Assembly (NCBI GenBank): GCA_963749905.1
Contig: CAVVOF010000006.1
Coordinates: 310,001-374,000, forward strand
Source: UBA10649 sp963749905
GTDB taxonomy: Bacteria; Actinomycetota; Actinomycetes; S36-B12
Length of the DNA: 64,000 nt
Reading direction: 5' to 3'
This document shows positions 52,724-62,077 of this stretch, piece by piece. A model generated the notes under the pieces. It was not told where the DNA came from and ran no database searches. It worked only from the letters and a program-made list of their open reading frames with translations. Each line of letters begins with the position of its first letter. Within the stretch, counting starts at the first letter, position 1. A program made the position numbers and the translations under genes.

Positions 52724-55700
52724 TCAGTCCTCGTCGTCCTCAATGCCGTAGAACAGACGGTCGACAACCTGGCGCGCGCGGCGGGTGATCCGGCGGTAGT
52801 CGTCGAGCATCCTCCCGGTCGCCCCCAGCTCGTACCCCAGCGTGTAGGCCACGGCGCGACGCTCGCGCACGTCGGTCGGCACCATGTCGCTGGGCCGCCC
52901 ACGCACCAGCATCGTCGAGTTCCTGATCGCTGTCGCCGTGCGCCAGGCGTACGCCAGCGCCGCCGCGTCGGCGTCCACGATCAGTCCGGCAGTCCGCGCG
53001 GCCTCGAGGGCCTCGAGCGTCGACGTGGTGCGCAGCCCCGGCACCGCGTCGGCATGGCGCATCTGCAGCAGCTGCACCACCCACTCGACATCACTCAGTC
53101 CGCCGCGACCCAACTTCGTGTGCAGCGTGGGGTCGGCGCCACGGGGCAGCCGCTCGGACTCCATCCGGGCCTTCAGCCGGCGCACCTCCCGGACCTCGTC
53201 CTCCGACAGATTGCCGCCCCAACGGAGCGGATCCACCAGCGCGACGAACCGCTCGCCGAGTTCGGGATCGCCGGCCACGAACGAGGCCCGCAGCAGCGCC
53301 TGCGCCTCCCAGGTGGCCGACCACCGGTCGTAGTAGGCCGCATACGAGGCCAGCGAACGGACCAAGGGACCCTGCCTGCCCTCCGGCCGCAGGTCCGCGT
53401 CGATGTCCAGGGGCGGATCCCCACTGGGCGCCATCAGCAGGCTGCGCAGGTCCTCCGCGATCTGGTGCGCGGTACGGGTGGCCGGCTGCTCCTCGGTGCC
53501 GGCCGCGGGCTCGTAGACGAACATGACATCGGCGTCGCTGCTGAAGCCGAGCTCACGACCGCCGAAGCGACCCATGCCGATGACCGCGAACAACACCGAT
53601 CCGTCCGGGTCCACGCTGTCCCGGACGACGCGCAGCGCACCCTCGACGGTGACCATGGCCACCGCCGTCAGCGCGGCGCCCGCGGCATCCGGAGTGGCCA
53701 TCCCGAGCAGCTCAGCGGCAGCGATCCGGAACAGTTCCCGACGCCGGACCGAGCGAATCGCGGCGACGGCCTGCTCGGGCGCCTCGTGGCGTTCGACGAT
53801 CGACATGACCTCGGCTCGCAGGGCCTCCGGGTCACGAGGCACGAGCTCGTCATCGTCAGCGAGGATCGACACCGACTCCGGCGCCTGCAGGACGAGTTCG
53901 GTCGCGTACCTGCTCGAGGCGAGGATGCGCGCGAGCCGCTCGGCGGCGATCGACTCGTCGCGCAGCAGTCGCAGGTACCAGTGGGTGGCCCCCAGCGCAT
54001 CGCTGACCCGGCGGAAGCCCAGCAGACCGCCATCCGGATCGGGGGCGTCCGCGAACCAGCCCAGCATCACGGGGAGGAGCGTCCGCTGGATGGCCGCGCG
54101 GCGGCTCACCCCCGAGGTCAGGGCCTCGAGGTGGCGCAGCGCACTGGCGGGGTCGAGGTAGCCGAGCGCTTGGAGCCGCTGCTCCGCGGCCTCGACGCTG
54201 AGCCGCGCCTCCCCTGCCTCCAGCCGCGCTACGGCCCTGAGCAGCGGACGGTAGAAGAGCTTCTCGTGCAGGCGCCGCACCTCGCGCGCGTGCTTGCGCC
54301 ACGTCTTCACCAGGTCGCCCACCGGGTCGCTGCGGAAGCCGAGCGACCGCCCGAGTCGACGCAGCTCCACCTCGCCCTCCGGCATGGTGTGCGTGCGCCT
54401 CAGCTTCTGCAGCTGGATGCGATGCTCCAACGTACGCAGGAAGCGGTACGCCTCGGCCAGCGTCGACGCGTCGTCCCGACCGACGTAGCCCCAGGTGGAG
54501 AGCGCCTCGAGCGCCACGAGGGTCGTCGGGCTGCGGAGCATGACGTCGCTGCGACCGTGCACGAGCTGCAGCAGCTGGACGGAGAACTCCACGTCGCGCA
54601 GCCCACCCGGGCCGAGCTTCAGCTCGCGGTCAGCGAGGCGAGCGGGGATGTGCTGCTCGACGCGCTTCCGCATGGCCTGGGCGTCCTCGACGAATGTCGG
54701 ATGATCGGCCGCACTCCAGACGAATGGGCTGACCGCATCGACGTACTCGGCACCGAGCACGACGTCGCCGGCCGCAGGACGAGCCTTGAGCAGGGCCTGG
54801 AACTCCCAGGTGCTGGCCCATCGCTCGTAGTACCCGACGTGCGAGGCGATGGTCCGCACGAGTGCGCCCTGCTTGCCCTCGGGACGCAGGTTGGGATCGA
54901 CCTCCCAGATGGTCCCCTCGGCCGTCACCGCGCTGCACGCGCGCATGAGGGCGCTCGCGAGGGCCGTGGCGGTCGCCAGCGCCTCGGCCTCGTCGGTGCC
55001 CTCGACCGGCTCGGCCACGTAGATGACGTCGACGTCGCTGACGTAGTTGAGCTCCTGCGCCCCGCACTTCCCCATGCCGATGACGGCGAACCGGCAGCTC
55101 TCGACGCGCTCGCCCACCTCGGCCCGAGCGATGGCCAGGGCAGCCTCGAGGACGCAGTCGGCCAGGTCCGACAGCCACGTGGCGACGGCGTCCATGCCGG
55201 CCAGGCCGCTCAGGTCGCGGGCGGCGATCCCCAGCAGCGCTCGCCGGTAGGCAATCCGGAGACGGTCAAGTGCAGGCTCACCGGTTTCGGTCGCGACGGG
55301 CAGCGGACTGTCGGGATGGGCTCCCACGGACTGCAGCAGCTCGATGCGCGTCTGGCGTGCCGAGGGCGCGGTCGTCAGCGCCTCCGCGTCGGCCAGCACC
55401 TGCCACTCGCCAGGGTGCCGCGTCAGGAACTCGCCGAGTGCTTCCGACATGCCGAGCACCTCGGTCAGGCGCCGGCGCAGGTCGGGATCGGCCGAAAGGG
55501 CCCCGATCAGCCGCGCGTACTCCCGCTCATCGGCCGCCTCGAGGATGCGGATGAGCAGCAACAGCGCGGAGTCGGGATCGGCTGCCGCCCCCAGGTCGAC
55601 CAGCACGTCGGCGTCGTCCTCGTCGTCCAGCAGTGGCTCCAGCCGTGGCGATTCGCACAGGCGCTGGGCGCGGGCGAGGTCCTGGAAGCCCAGCCGCGCC

Positions 55701-55735
55701 AGTCGGGCGGACTCGGACGATCGACGAGCCGTCAT
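52724..55735 (-). CDS. glnE: Bifunctional glutamine synthetase adenylyltransferase/deadenylylase
   Basis: A 1003-residue protein that adenylylates and deadenylylates GlnA. Two nucleotidyltransferase halves each carry the G...DxD core: FAVIGMGKCGAQELNYVSDVDVIYV near residue 260 and FAVIGMGRFGGRELGFSSDADVMFVY near residue 760, each followed by a helical regulatory domain. ATG 55735 overlaps the amidotransferase stop (ATGA). It belongs to a glnA2-amidotransferase-glnE operon on the minus strand. No adjacent glnB/glnK. Confidence 0.95.
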   Translation of the reverse strand: MTARRSSESARLARLGFQDLARAQRLCESPRLEPLLDDEDDADVLVDLGAAADPDSALLLLIRILEAADEREYARLIGALSADPDLRRRLTEVLGMSEALGEFLTRHPGEWQVLADAEALTTAPSARQTRIELLQSVGAHPDSPLPVATETGEPALDRLRIAYRRALLGIAARDLSGLAGMDAVATWLSDLADCVLEAALAIARAEVGERVESCRFAVIGMGKCGAQELNYVSDVDVIYVAEPVEGTDEAEALATATALASALMRACSAVTAEGTIWEVDPNLRPEGKQGALVRTIASHVGYYERWASTWEFQALLKARPAAGDVVLGAEYVDAVSPFVWSAADHPTFVEDAQAMRKRVEQHIPARLADRELKLGPGGLRDVEFSVQLLQLVHGRSDVMLRSPTTLVALEALSTWGYVGRDDASTLAEAYRFLRTLEHRIQLQKLRRTHTMPEGEVELRRLGRSLGFRSDPVGDLVKTWRKHAREVRRLHEKLFYRPLLRAVARLEAGEARLSVEAAEQRLQALGYLDPASALRHLEALTSGVSRRAAIQRTLLPVMLGWFADAPDPDGGLLGFRRVSDALGATHWYLRLLRDESIAAERLARILASSRYATELVLQAPESVSILADDDELVPRDPEALRAEVMSIVERHEAPEQAVAAIRSVRRRELFRIAAAELLGMATPDAAGAALTAVAMVTVEGALRVVRDSVDPDGSVLFAVIGMGRFGGRELGFSSDADVMFVYEPAAGTEEQPATRTAHQIAEDLRSLLMAPSGDPPLDIDADLRPEGRQGPLVRSLASYAAYYDRWSATWEAQALLRASFVAGDPELGERFVALVDPLRWGGNLSEDEVREVRRLKARMESERLPRGADPTLHTKLGRGGLSDVEWVVQLLQMRHADAVPGLRTTSTLEALEAARTAGLIVDADAAALAYAWRTATAIRNSTMLVRGRPSDMVPTDVRERRAVAYTLGYELGATGRMLDDYRRITRRARQVVDRLFYGIEDDED

Positions 55736-56496
55736 GCGGACTCGGCGTCGGCCGCGGCTCGGCGCGCCCACACCAGGTCCGCCCACGCGCGCGTGAAGGG
55801 CCGCCAGGCGGTGATCAGCGCAGGCTCAGCCTCGTCAACGGCCTCTGCGGCGACGAGCGGATCCACCCCTGAGCGCTCCAGCGCCTCGTCGACGTAGTCC
55901 GCCCAGGACCGGAACGCGGCCGCGTCCAGCTCGGGATGCAGCTGCAGGCCGTACGCGCTGTCGCCCACGCGGAACCCCTGCACGCGGCAGGCCTCGTTCG
56001 TCAGCAGCAGGACCGCCCCGGGCGGCAGTTCGATGACATGGTCCTGGTGCCACTGGGCCGCCGGGATCTCGACGCCGTGTGAGGGCACCGCACTGGATAC
56101 CACTGGGTCGAGCAGGCCATCGACGGTCTGCCGCACGTACGACAGTCCGATCTCCTGGATCGGGCCGAGCTCGACCCGTCCACCCGTCGCGCTGGCGAGC
56201 AGCTGGCCGCCCAGGCACAGGCCCAGCACCGGAATCCCCCGTTCGACCGCGTCCGCCAGCAGGCGCTGCTCGGCGGGCAGCCAGTCGGCCAGGTGGTCGT
56301 CGGCGTGCCCTACCGACCCACCGAGCGAGAGCAGGCCGTGGACCCCGTCGGGCACCGTCGTCGGCACCGGGTCGCCGAGGTGGGCACGGACCACATCGAC
56401 CCGGACCCCCGACTCCTCGAGCCACTCCCCCACGAGCAGGGGCGGATCGGTCGGGTCGTTCTGGATGGCAAGGACGACGGGCTGCGCAGGACTCAC
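55732..56496 (-). CDS. Class I glutamine amidotransferase-like protein
   Basis: A 254-residue stand-alone GATase1: nucleophile Cys in VLGLCLGGQLLASA and catalytic His in GLQLHPELD, with QWHQDHVIELPPGA in between. GTG 56496. Its overlap with glnE (4 bases) and glnA2 (4 bases) ties it to nitrogen metabolism. Homologues include GMP-synthase-like and gamma-glutamyl-polyamine hydrolases (PuuD). Since GlnA2-type enzymes of Streptomyces act in polyamine use, a polyamine role is conceivable but unproven. Confidence 0.85.
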   Translation of the reverse strand: MSPAQPVVLAIQNDPTDPPLLVGEWLEESGVRVDVVRAHLGDPVPTTVPDGVHGLLSLGGSVGHADDHLADWLPAEQRLLADAVERGIPVLGLCLGGQLLASATGGRVELGPIQEIGLSYVRQTVDGLLDPVVSSAVPSHGVEIPAAQWHQDHVIELPPGAVLLLTNEACRVQGFRVGDSAYGLQLHPELDAAAFRSWADYVDEALERSGVDPLVAAEAVDEAEPALITAWRPFTRAWADLVWARRAAADAESA

Positions 56497-57830
56497 AAAA
56501 GGGGAAGGTATCGGTCAATCTCCCAGCGAGTCACCTGGCGTCGGTACTCGGCCCACTCCGCCTGCTTGTTGCGCAGGAAGAAGTCGAAGACATGCTCGCC
56601 CAGCGTCTCCGCGACGAGTTCCGAGCGCTCCATCGCCTGCACGGCCTGGCCGAGGCTCGAGGGCAGTGGCTTCATGCCGAGCGCCCGCCGCTCTCCTTCG
56701 GTCAACGCCCAGACGTCGTCCTCCGCGCCACGCGGGAGTTCGTAGCCCTCCTCGATCCCCTTCAGCCCTGCGGCGAGCAGCACCGCGAAGGCGAGGTAGG
56801 GGTTCGTGGCGCTGTCGAGGGAGCGGAACTCGATACGAGTGCTGTTGCCCTTCGAGGGCTTGTACATCGGCACCCGGATGAGGGACGACCGGTTGTTGTG
56901 CCCCCAGCAGATCCACGCGGGGGCCTCGCCACCCCCGGCCAGCCGCTTGTAGGAGTTGACCCACTGGTTCGTCACGGCGGTGATCTCGGGTGCATGCACC
57001 AGGAGGCCGGCGATGAACGATCGGGCCACCTTCGACAGCTGGTACTCCGCCCCCGCCTCGAAGAAGGCGTTGCGATCGCCCTCGAACAGGGACAGGTGCG
57101 TGTGCATGCCTGAGCCGGGATGGTCCCGCATCGGCTTCGGCATGAAGGACGCGTACAGGCCCTGCTCCAGCGCGACCTCCTGGACGACGAGCCGGAAGGT
57201 CATCAGGTTGTCGGCCGTGGTCAGCGCGTCGGCGTAGCGCAGGTCGATCTCCTGCTGTCCGGGGCCGCCCTCGTGGTGGCTGAACTCGACGGAGATGCCC
57301 ATCTGCTCCAGCATGGTGATCGCGTGCCGCCGGAAGTCGTGGCCGACGCCGTGCGGGGCATTGTCGAAGTACCCGTACCGGTCCACCGGCTCGGGCACGA
57401 TGCCGGGCTCGGGCATGTTCTTGAACAGGTAGAACTCCACCTCGGGGTGCGTGTAGAAGGTGAACCCCAGGTCGGCCGCTCGCGTCAGCGTCCGCTTGAG
57501 CACGTAGCGCGGGTCGGCGTAGGACGGCGAACCGTCCGGCAGCAGGATGTCGCAGAACAGGCGCGCCACCCCGGGACCCTCACTGCGCCACGGCAACAGC
57601 GAGAACGTCGACGGGTCGGGCTTGGCCAGCATGTCCGACTCGTAGACACGCGTGAAGCCCTCGATCGCCGATCCGTCGAACCCGATTCCCTCGGCGAATG
57701 CACCCTCGAGCTCCGCGGGCGCGATCGCGACCGACTTGAGGGTGCCGAGCACGTCCGTGAACCACAGTCGGACGAATCGGATGTCGCGTTCCTCGATGGT
57801 CCGGAGGACGAACTCCGCCTGCTTGTCCAT
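56493..57830 (-). CDS. glnA2: Glutamine synthetase-like protein, GlnA2 type
   Basis: A 445-residue type I-alpha-like glutamine synthetase: IGFDGSAIEGFTRVYESDM, HPEVEFYLF, FMPKPMRDHPGSGMHTHLSLF and NRSSLIRVP. The region matching the adenylylation Tyr of GlnA reads EDDVWALTEGERRALG, so there is no Tyr and GlnE should not modify it. Mycobacterial GlnA2 is a minor glutamine synthetase; in Streptomyces homologues glutamylate polyamines. First gene of the operon with the amidotransferase and glnE. Confidence 0.92.
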   Translation of the reverse strand: MDKQAEFVLRTIEERDIRFVRLWFTDVLGTLKSVAIAPAELEGAFAEGIGFDGSAIEGFTRVYESDMLAKPDPSTFSLLPWRSEGPGVARLFCDILLPDGSPSYADPRYVLKRTLTRAADLGFTFYTHPEVEFYLFKNMPEPGIVPEPVDRYGYFDNAPHGVGHDFRRHAITMLEQMGISVEFSHHEGGPGQQEIDLRYADALTTADNLMTFRLVVQEVALEQGLYASFMPKPMRDHPGSGMHTHLSLFEGDRNAFFEAGAEYQLSKVARSFIAGLLVHAPEITAVTNQWVNSYKRLAGGGEAPAWICWGHNNRSSLIRVPMYKPSKGNSTRIEFRSLDSATNPYLAFAVLLAAGLKGIEEGYELPRGAEDDVWALTEGERRALGMKPLPSSLGQAVQAMERSELVAETLGEHVFDFFLRNKQAEWAEYRRQVTRWEIDRYLPLL

Positions 57831-57853
57831 ACGCCCATACTGTCGCGCCCGGT

Positions 57854-57869
57854 GTTACGCGGGGGTTAA
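57854..57869 (-). promoter_or_regulatory. Candidate GlnR-type half-box upstream of glnA2
   Basis: On the minus strand, TTAAC-n6-GTAAC, matching one gTnAC-n6-GaAAC unit with two mismatches. It lies 24 bases before the glnA2 start, in the 61-base gap shared with nadE. Weaker than the glnA box; only one pair is present. Confidence 0.35.
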
Positions 57870-57891
57870 ACGCGCCCAGTAATCTCAACCC

Positions 57892-59565
57892 GTGCCCACG
57901 CTGCGCAGTGCCCTGATCCAGGTGAACTCGGTCGTCGGCGACCTGGCCGGGAATGCGGCGCTGGTGCGCGCTGCAGTGTCGGAGGCGGCGGCCCACCAGG
58001 CCCGACTCGTGGTGCTGCCCGAACTCGTCCTCACCGGCTACCCCGTCGAAGACCTCGCGCTGCGCCCCTCCTTCCAGACGGCGGCGCGCACCGCCGTCCA
58101 CCAGCTGGCCGCCGACCTCGCCGCGGACGGCCATGGCGCCATCACCTGTCTGGTCGGCTACCTCGACTTCCTGGACGAGGATGGCGACAGCGCGACGGGC
58201 CGGCCCCGCCGGGCACCCGTGAACGCCGCCGCCGTGATCCGGGACGGCCAGGTCACCGCCCGCTACGTCAAGCACCACCTGCCCAACTACGGCGTGTTCG
58301 ACGAGGCCCGCTACTTCGTCTCCGGCGACCAGCCACAGGTCATCGACGTGGACGGTGTCGACGTCTCGATCGCGATCTGCGAGGACCTTTGGCAGGAGGG
58401 TGGTCCGGTCGCCTGGACCCGAGCCGCCGGTGCTCCTGTGCTGGCCGTGCTGAACGCGTCGCCCTACGAGCAGGACAAGGACGACGTCCGGCTCGAGCTG
58501 TGCCAGCGCAGGGCTCGCGAGTCGGGGGCCACCCTGCTGTACGCGAACCTGGTCGGCGCCCAGGACGAACTGGTCTTCGACGGTGACTCACTGGCCGTGG
58601 CCCCGGACGGCACGCTGCTCGGCCGGGCCGCTCAGTTCGAGACCGGCGTCCTCATCGTCGACGTGGACACGGACACGCCACGGGCCGCCGCCGGACCGGT
58701 GGCATATCGGCTGGACACCCACGCCGAGGTGTACGGCGCACTCGTCCTCGGCCTGCGTGACTATGTCGACAAGAACGGCTTTCCGTCGGTGATCCTCGGG
58801 CTCAGCGGCGGCATCGACTCGGCGCTGGTGGCGGCACTCGCCGTCGACGCCTTCGGCCCAGAGCGGGTTTTCGGCGTGGCACTGCCGAGCGTGTACTCGT
58901 CCGAGCACTCGGTCGCCGATGCATACGACCTCGCCGAACGCACCGGGCTGCGCATCCGGACGGTGCCCATCGCCGGCATGGTCGACGCCTATCAGGAGGC
59001 CCTGCACCTGAGCGGCCTGGCCGAGGAGAACCTGCAGGCGCGCGTGCGCGGCACCACGCTGATGGCACTGTCGAACGCCGAGGGCCACCTCGTCCTCGCT
59101 ACCGGGAACAAGAGCGAGCTGGCCGTCGGCTACTCGACCATCTACGGCGACGCCGTCGGCGGGTTCGCCCCCATCAAGGACGTCCCGAAGACTCTGGTGT
59201 GGGAGCTCGCGCGCTGGCGGAACGCACAGGCAGACGCGGCCGGAGCGGTGGCGCCGATCCCCCCGAACAGCATCGAGAAGCCTCCGAGCGCCGAGCTGCG
59301 CCCGGACCAGAAGGACACCGACTCACTGCCCGACTACCTGCTCCTCGACCAGCTCCTCGATCGCTACGTCGCGGGCGACCACAGCGCAGCCGACCTGGTG
59401 AGCGCGGGCTTCGATCCGGCGCTCGTCGAGCGCATCCTCCGACTGACCGACCTCGCGGAGTACAAGCGACGGCAGTATCCACCGGGCACCAAGATCTCGC
59501 TGCGGGCCTTCGGGCGCGATCGCCGCCTGCCGATCACGAACCGCTGGCGCGAGTCCGCTCCCTGA
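57892..59565 (+). CDS. nadE: Glutamine-dependent NAD+ synthetase
   Basis: A 557-residue two-domain enzyme. The N-terminal nitrilase-like glutaminase (to about residue 265) has Glu in VVLPELVLTGYP, a Lys in YVKHHLPNYGVF and Cys in ISICEDLWQEGG-type AICEDLW. The C-terminal synthetase has the PP-loop LGLSGGIDSALVAALA and GNKSELAVGYSTIYGD. Uses glutamine, which links it to the gln genes beside it. GTG 57892. The 3' end overlaps the convergent tetR gene by 32 bases. Confidence 0.95.
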   Translation: MPTLRSALIQVNSVVGDLAGNAALVRAAVSEAAAHQARLVVLPELVLTGYPVEDLALRPSFQTAARTAVHQLAADLAADGHGAITCLVGYLDFLDEDGDSATGRPRRAPVNAAAVIRDGQVTARYVKHHLPNYGVFDEARYFVSGDQPQVIDVDGVDVSIAICEDLWQEGGPVAWTRAAGAPVLAVLNASPYEQDKDDVRLELCQRRARESGATLLYANLVGAQDELVFDGDSLAVAPDGTLLGRAAQFETGVLIVDVDTDTPRAAAGPVAYRLDTHAEVYGALVLGLRDYVDKNGFPSVILGLSGGIDSALVAALAVDAFGPERVFGVALPSVYSSEHSVADAYDLAERTGLRIRTVPIAGMVDAYQEALHLSGLAEENLQARVRGTTLMALSNAEGHLVLATGNKSELAVGYSTIYGDAVGGFAPIKDVPKTLVWELARWRNAQADAAGAVAPIPPNSIEKPPSAELRPDQKDTDSLPDYLLLDQLLDRYVAGDHSAADLVSAGFDPALVERILRLTDLAEYKRRQYPPGTKISLRAFGRDRRLPITNRWRESAP

Positions 59566-60166
59566 CCAGGCCGGTCAGGATGGTGTCGACAATGGCCTCC
59601 ACGGAAACGCTGGCGGCCGACGCCACGCAGTCCCACGCGCCGAGGTAGAACATCGGGCCGACGAGTACCGGGATGAGTGCATCGGGGTCGAGGTCGGCCC
59701 GCAGCTCGCCCGTCGCGATCCCGTCGGCGATGACGTCACGGATGACCTGACGTCGCGGGGCGAGCACCTTTGCGTGCACCATTTCGGCGAGCTCCGGTGA
59801 CTGCAAGCCCTGGGCGACCGACTGCATGAGCAGCCGCCCGGGCATCGACGTCGTCGATCGCACGCGCACGCCTGACAGGACCTGCACCAGGCGATCCCGC
59901 ACCGGACCGGGCGCGGGTGCGGTCGGCAGATCGTCGTTCAGCCGCAGCAGTGCTCCCACCACGAGGTCCTCCCGCGTCGGGAAGCGCCGATAGACCGTGG
60001 TCTTGGCCACGCCCGCGTGCGCGGCCACCTCCTCGACAGTGAAGCGCTCGAACCCGCCGGTGGAAAGGATCTCGAGGGCGGACGCGGTGATCTGCTCGTC
60101 GATGCGCTCGTCTCGGGGACGTCCCTTGCGGACGGCGACGTCCTCGCCGGCCCGTGCGACGCTCAC
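59534..60166 (-). CDS. TetR-family regulator
   Basis: A 210-residue regulator. N-terminal helix-turn-helix: SALEILSTGGFERFTVEEVAAHAGVAKTTVYRRFPTRE at about residues 30-67, with a C-terminal ligand domain (TetR_C_11-like). The GTG start overlaps the MFS stop by 4 bases, so the pump and regulator are one operon. It most likely represses that operon from the palindrome at 61926-61943. The inducer is unknown. Confidence 0.9.
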   Translation of the reverse strand: MSVARAGEDVAVRKGRPRDERIDEQITASALEILSTGGFERFTVEEVAAHAGVAKTTVYRRFPTREDLVVGALLRLNDDLPTAPAPGPVRDRLVQVLSGVRVRSTTSMPGRLLMQSVAQGLQSPELAEMVHAKVLAPRRQVIRDVIADGIATGELRADLDPDALIPVLVGPMFYLGAWDCVASAASVSVEAIVDTILTGLVRERTRASGS

Positions 60167-61884
60167 GGCTCGCGGCTCTCGTCGCGCCCGGGGTACTCGC
60201 CGGCGACCTCTTCGGCGTAGTGGGCGACCTCGTCCTTGACCAGTCGATCGGCGTCGTCGAGCGGCGGCGCCTGCGTCGCGTCCCGCTTCTCGGGTGGCGT
60301 GATCACCGGGAGCAGGAAGAGCACCAGCAGGGCGGCGATGATCATGACCGCCATCGAGATGTACGTGGTGAGGTGGGACGCGCTCAGGTAGGCCTCGAAG
60401 AGCCCGGCCCGGAGGTCAGCGACGACCGGCGCCGGCGTCCCGGACGCGGCGGCCTGCTCCAGCAGGATGTTGGCGGCCACCACCGACTCCTGGGCGACGG
60501 CTGACGACTGCTCGTCGATCGGCACCGGCGATGCGCTCAGCGCGGTGAGGACGTTGGCGGCGTACTGCGTGGTGAGGATGGTGCCGATGACGGCGACTCC
60601 CAGTGCGCCGGCGACCTGGCGGACCGTGTTCTGCACCGCCGAACCCGCCCCGGCTCGGGCCAGCGGCAGCACGTTCTGCAGGACCGTCGATCCGGGCGCC
60701 ATCACGTTGCCCATCCCGAACCCGAAGATGAAGAACACGACCAGGACGAACCACAGGCTCGACTGGATCTCGAATCGGGTCATCAGGAAGAGCGCGAGGG
60801 CCACCAGGCCGAGACCGACCGACATCACCGCGCGGTACCCGAAGCGCTTCACCATTGCCGCGCTGCGCGGCGCCGCGAGAAGCTGGGCCGCGGCGAACGG
60901 CAGGAAGCACAGGCCGGCCGCGAGCGTGTCGTAGCCCCGCAGGATCTGCAGGTAGAACGGCAGCGAGAACATGATTCCGGACATCGCGAAGAAGGACAGG
61001 CTCACTGCCGCCAGGGCCACGGAGTAGCCGCGGTTCTTGAACAGCGAGACGTCGAAGCTGGCGTGATCGCTGCGCGCCTCCGTCCACAGGAAGAAGGTGA
61101 TCAGGATCAGGCCACCAAGGATCGGGAGCACGACGGACGGCGCCCAGAACGTCTTTGTGGACGACCAGTCGATGATGCCGTAGACGAGCAGGAGCAGTCC
61201 GGACGCCGAGATCACCAGGCCCAGGAGGTCCAGTCGGCGCGGGTGCGGGTTCCGCGTCTCCGGGACGATCCGCCAGATCCCGACCATGCCGATGATGACG
61301 ATCGGGACGTTGATCAGGAACACGGAGCCCCAGTCGTTCCCAGTCAGCCAGCTGCTCCACTGCGGATGCTGGAGCAGGATGCCGCCGAGCACCGGCCCGA
61401 GCGCCACTGCGGCTCCGACCGAGCCGGCCCAGGCTCCGATGGCCTTGCCACGCTCGTGCGGAGGAAAGACCACGGTGATGACCGCCAGCGTGACCGGCAG
61501 CACGGCAGCGCCGCCCACACCCATGAGTCCGCGGAAGGCGATCAGCATGGTGGACGAATCGGCGAACGCGCAGGCGGCGGAGGCCACCCCGAACACGGCC
61601 AGGCCGATCATCAGGATCTTCTTGCGGCCGTACTTGTCACCGAGCACGCCCCACGTGAACAGCAGCGAGGCGAAGACGAGGATGTACGAGTCGATCGCCC
61701 AGACCAGCTCACTCTGCGTGGCGTCCAGGTCGGCCTGGATCGTCGGCAGCGCGATGTTCAGGACGGTGTTGTCCAGCACCACCACGAGCAGGCTGACGAC
61801 CAGCACCCCGAGGATGGCCCACCGGCGCGGATGGCCCTCGCCCGAGGTCATCCAGCCGTCGTTCGTCGTCCGGGCCTCAGTCAT
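60163..61884 (-). CDS. MFS drug exporter, DHA2/EmrB-QacA type
   Basis: About 573 residues and 14 membrane helices. Signatures: motif C-like GPVLGGILLQHPQW, VVLDNTVLNIALPTIQADL (D/E in helix 1, typical of DHA2), and GDKYGRKKILM (motif A). ATG 61884 has GAGGAG 6-7 bases upstream; the ATG at 61902 lacks a good site. Proton-driven export of hydrophobic drugs or metabolites is expected. In an operon with the downstream tetR gene. Confidence 0.92.
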   Translation of the reverse strand: MTEARTTNDGWMTSGEGHPRRWAILGVLVVSLLVVVLDNTVLNIALPTIQADLDATQSELVWAIDSYILVFASLLFTWGVLGDKYGRKKILMIGLAVFGVASAACAFADSSTMLIAFRGLMGVGGAAVLPVTLAVITVVFPPHERGKAIGAWAGSVGAAVALGPVLGGILLQHPQWSSWLTGNDWGSVFLINVPIVIIGMVGIWRIVPETRNPHPRRLDLLGLVISASGLLLLVYGIIDWSSTKTFWAPSVVLPILGGLILITFFLWTEARSDHASFDVSLFKNRGYSVALAAVSLSFFAMSGIMFSLPFYLQILRGYDTLAAGLCFLPFAAAQLLAAPRSAAMVKRFGYRAVMSVGLGLVALALFLMTRFEIQSSLWFVLVVFFIFGFGMGNVMAPGSTVLQNVLPLARAGAGSAVQNTVRQVAGALGVAVIGTILTTQYAANVLTALSASPVPIDEQSSAVAQESVVAANILLEQAAASGTPAPVVADLRAGLFEAYLSASHLTTYISMAVMIIAALLVLFLLPVITPPEKRDATQAPPLDDADRLVKDEVAHYAEEVAGEYPGRDESREP

Positions 61885-61925
61885 CCCAGGCTCCTCGCTC
61901 ATCGAATCCGGTCACGTCCTCAATA

Positions 61926-61943
61926 CGCAACGCCTGCGTTGCG
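61926..61943 (-). promoter_or_regulatory. Palindromic operator before MFS-tetR operon
   Basis: CGCAACG-cctg-CGTTGCG, a perfect 7-bp inverted repeat with a 4-base spacer, 42 bases upstream of the preferred MFS start. Its size and placement fit a TetR-dimer site. Flanking CGAAACG may be part of the promoter. Confidence 0.65.
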
Positions 61944-62077
61944 AAACGCCACCGTATCGTAAACCCGGGCAGCCGCGGCACGACACCTGGCGGTGGCGGT
62001 GGCAGGCGCGGGGTCGGGCATGTCATGATGGACGGGTCCGGGGACTCCGTGGGGAGCCTCGAGATGGGAGATGGGAC

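Noticed and set aside
53054..55897. A 947-codon plus-strand open frame opposite glnE
   Set aside because: It is the antisense shadow of glnE; low-complexity Arg/Gly/His-rich translation with no domain, typical of high-GC antisense frames.
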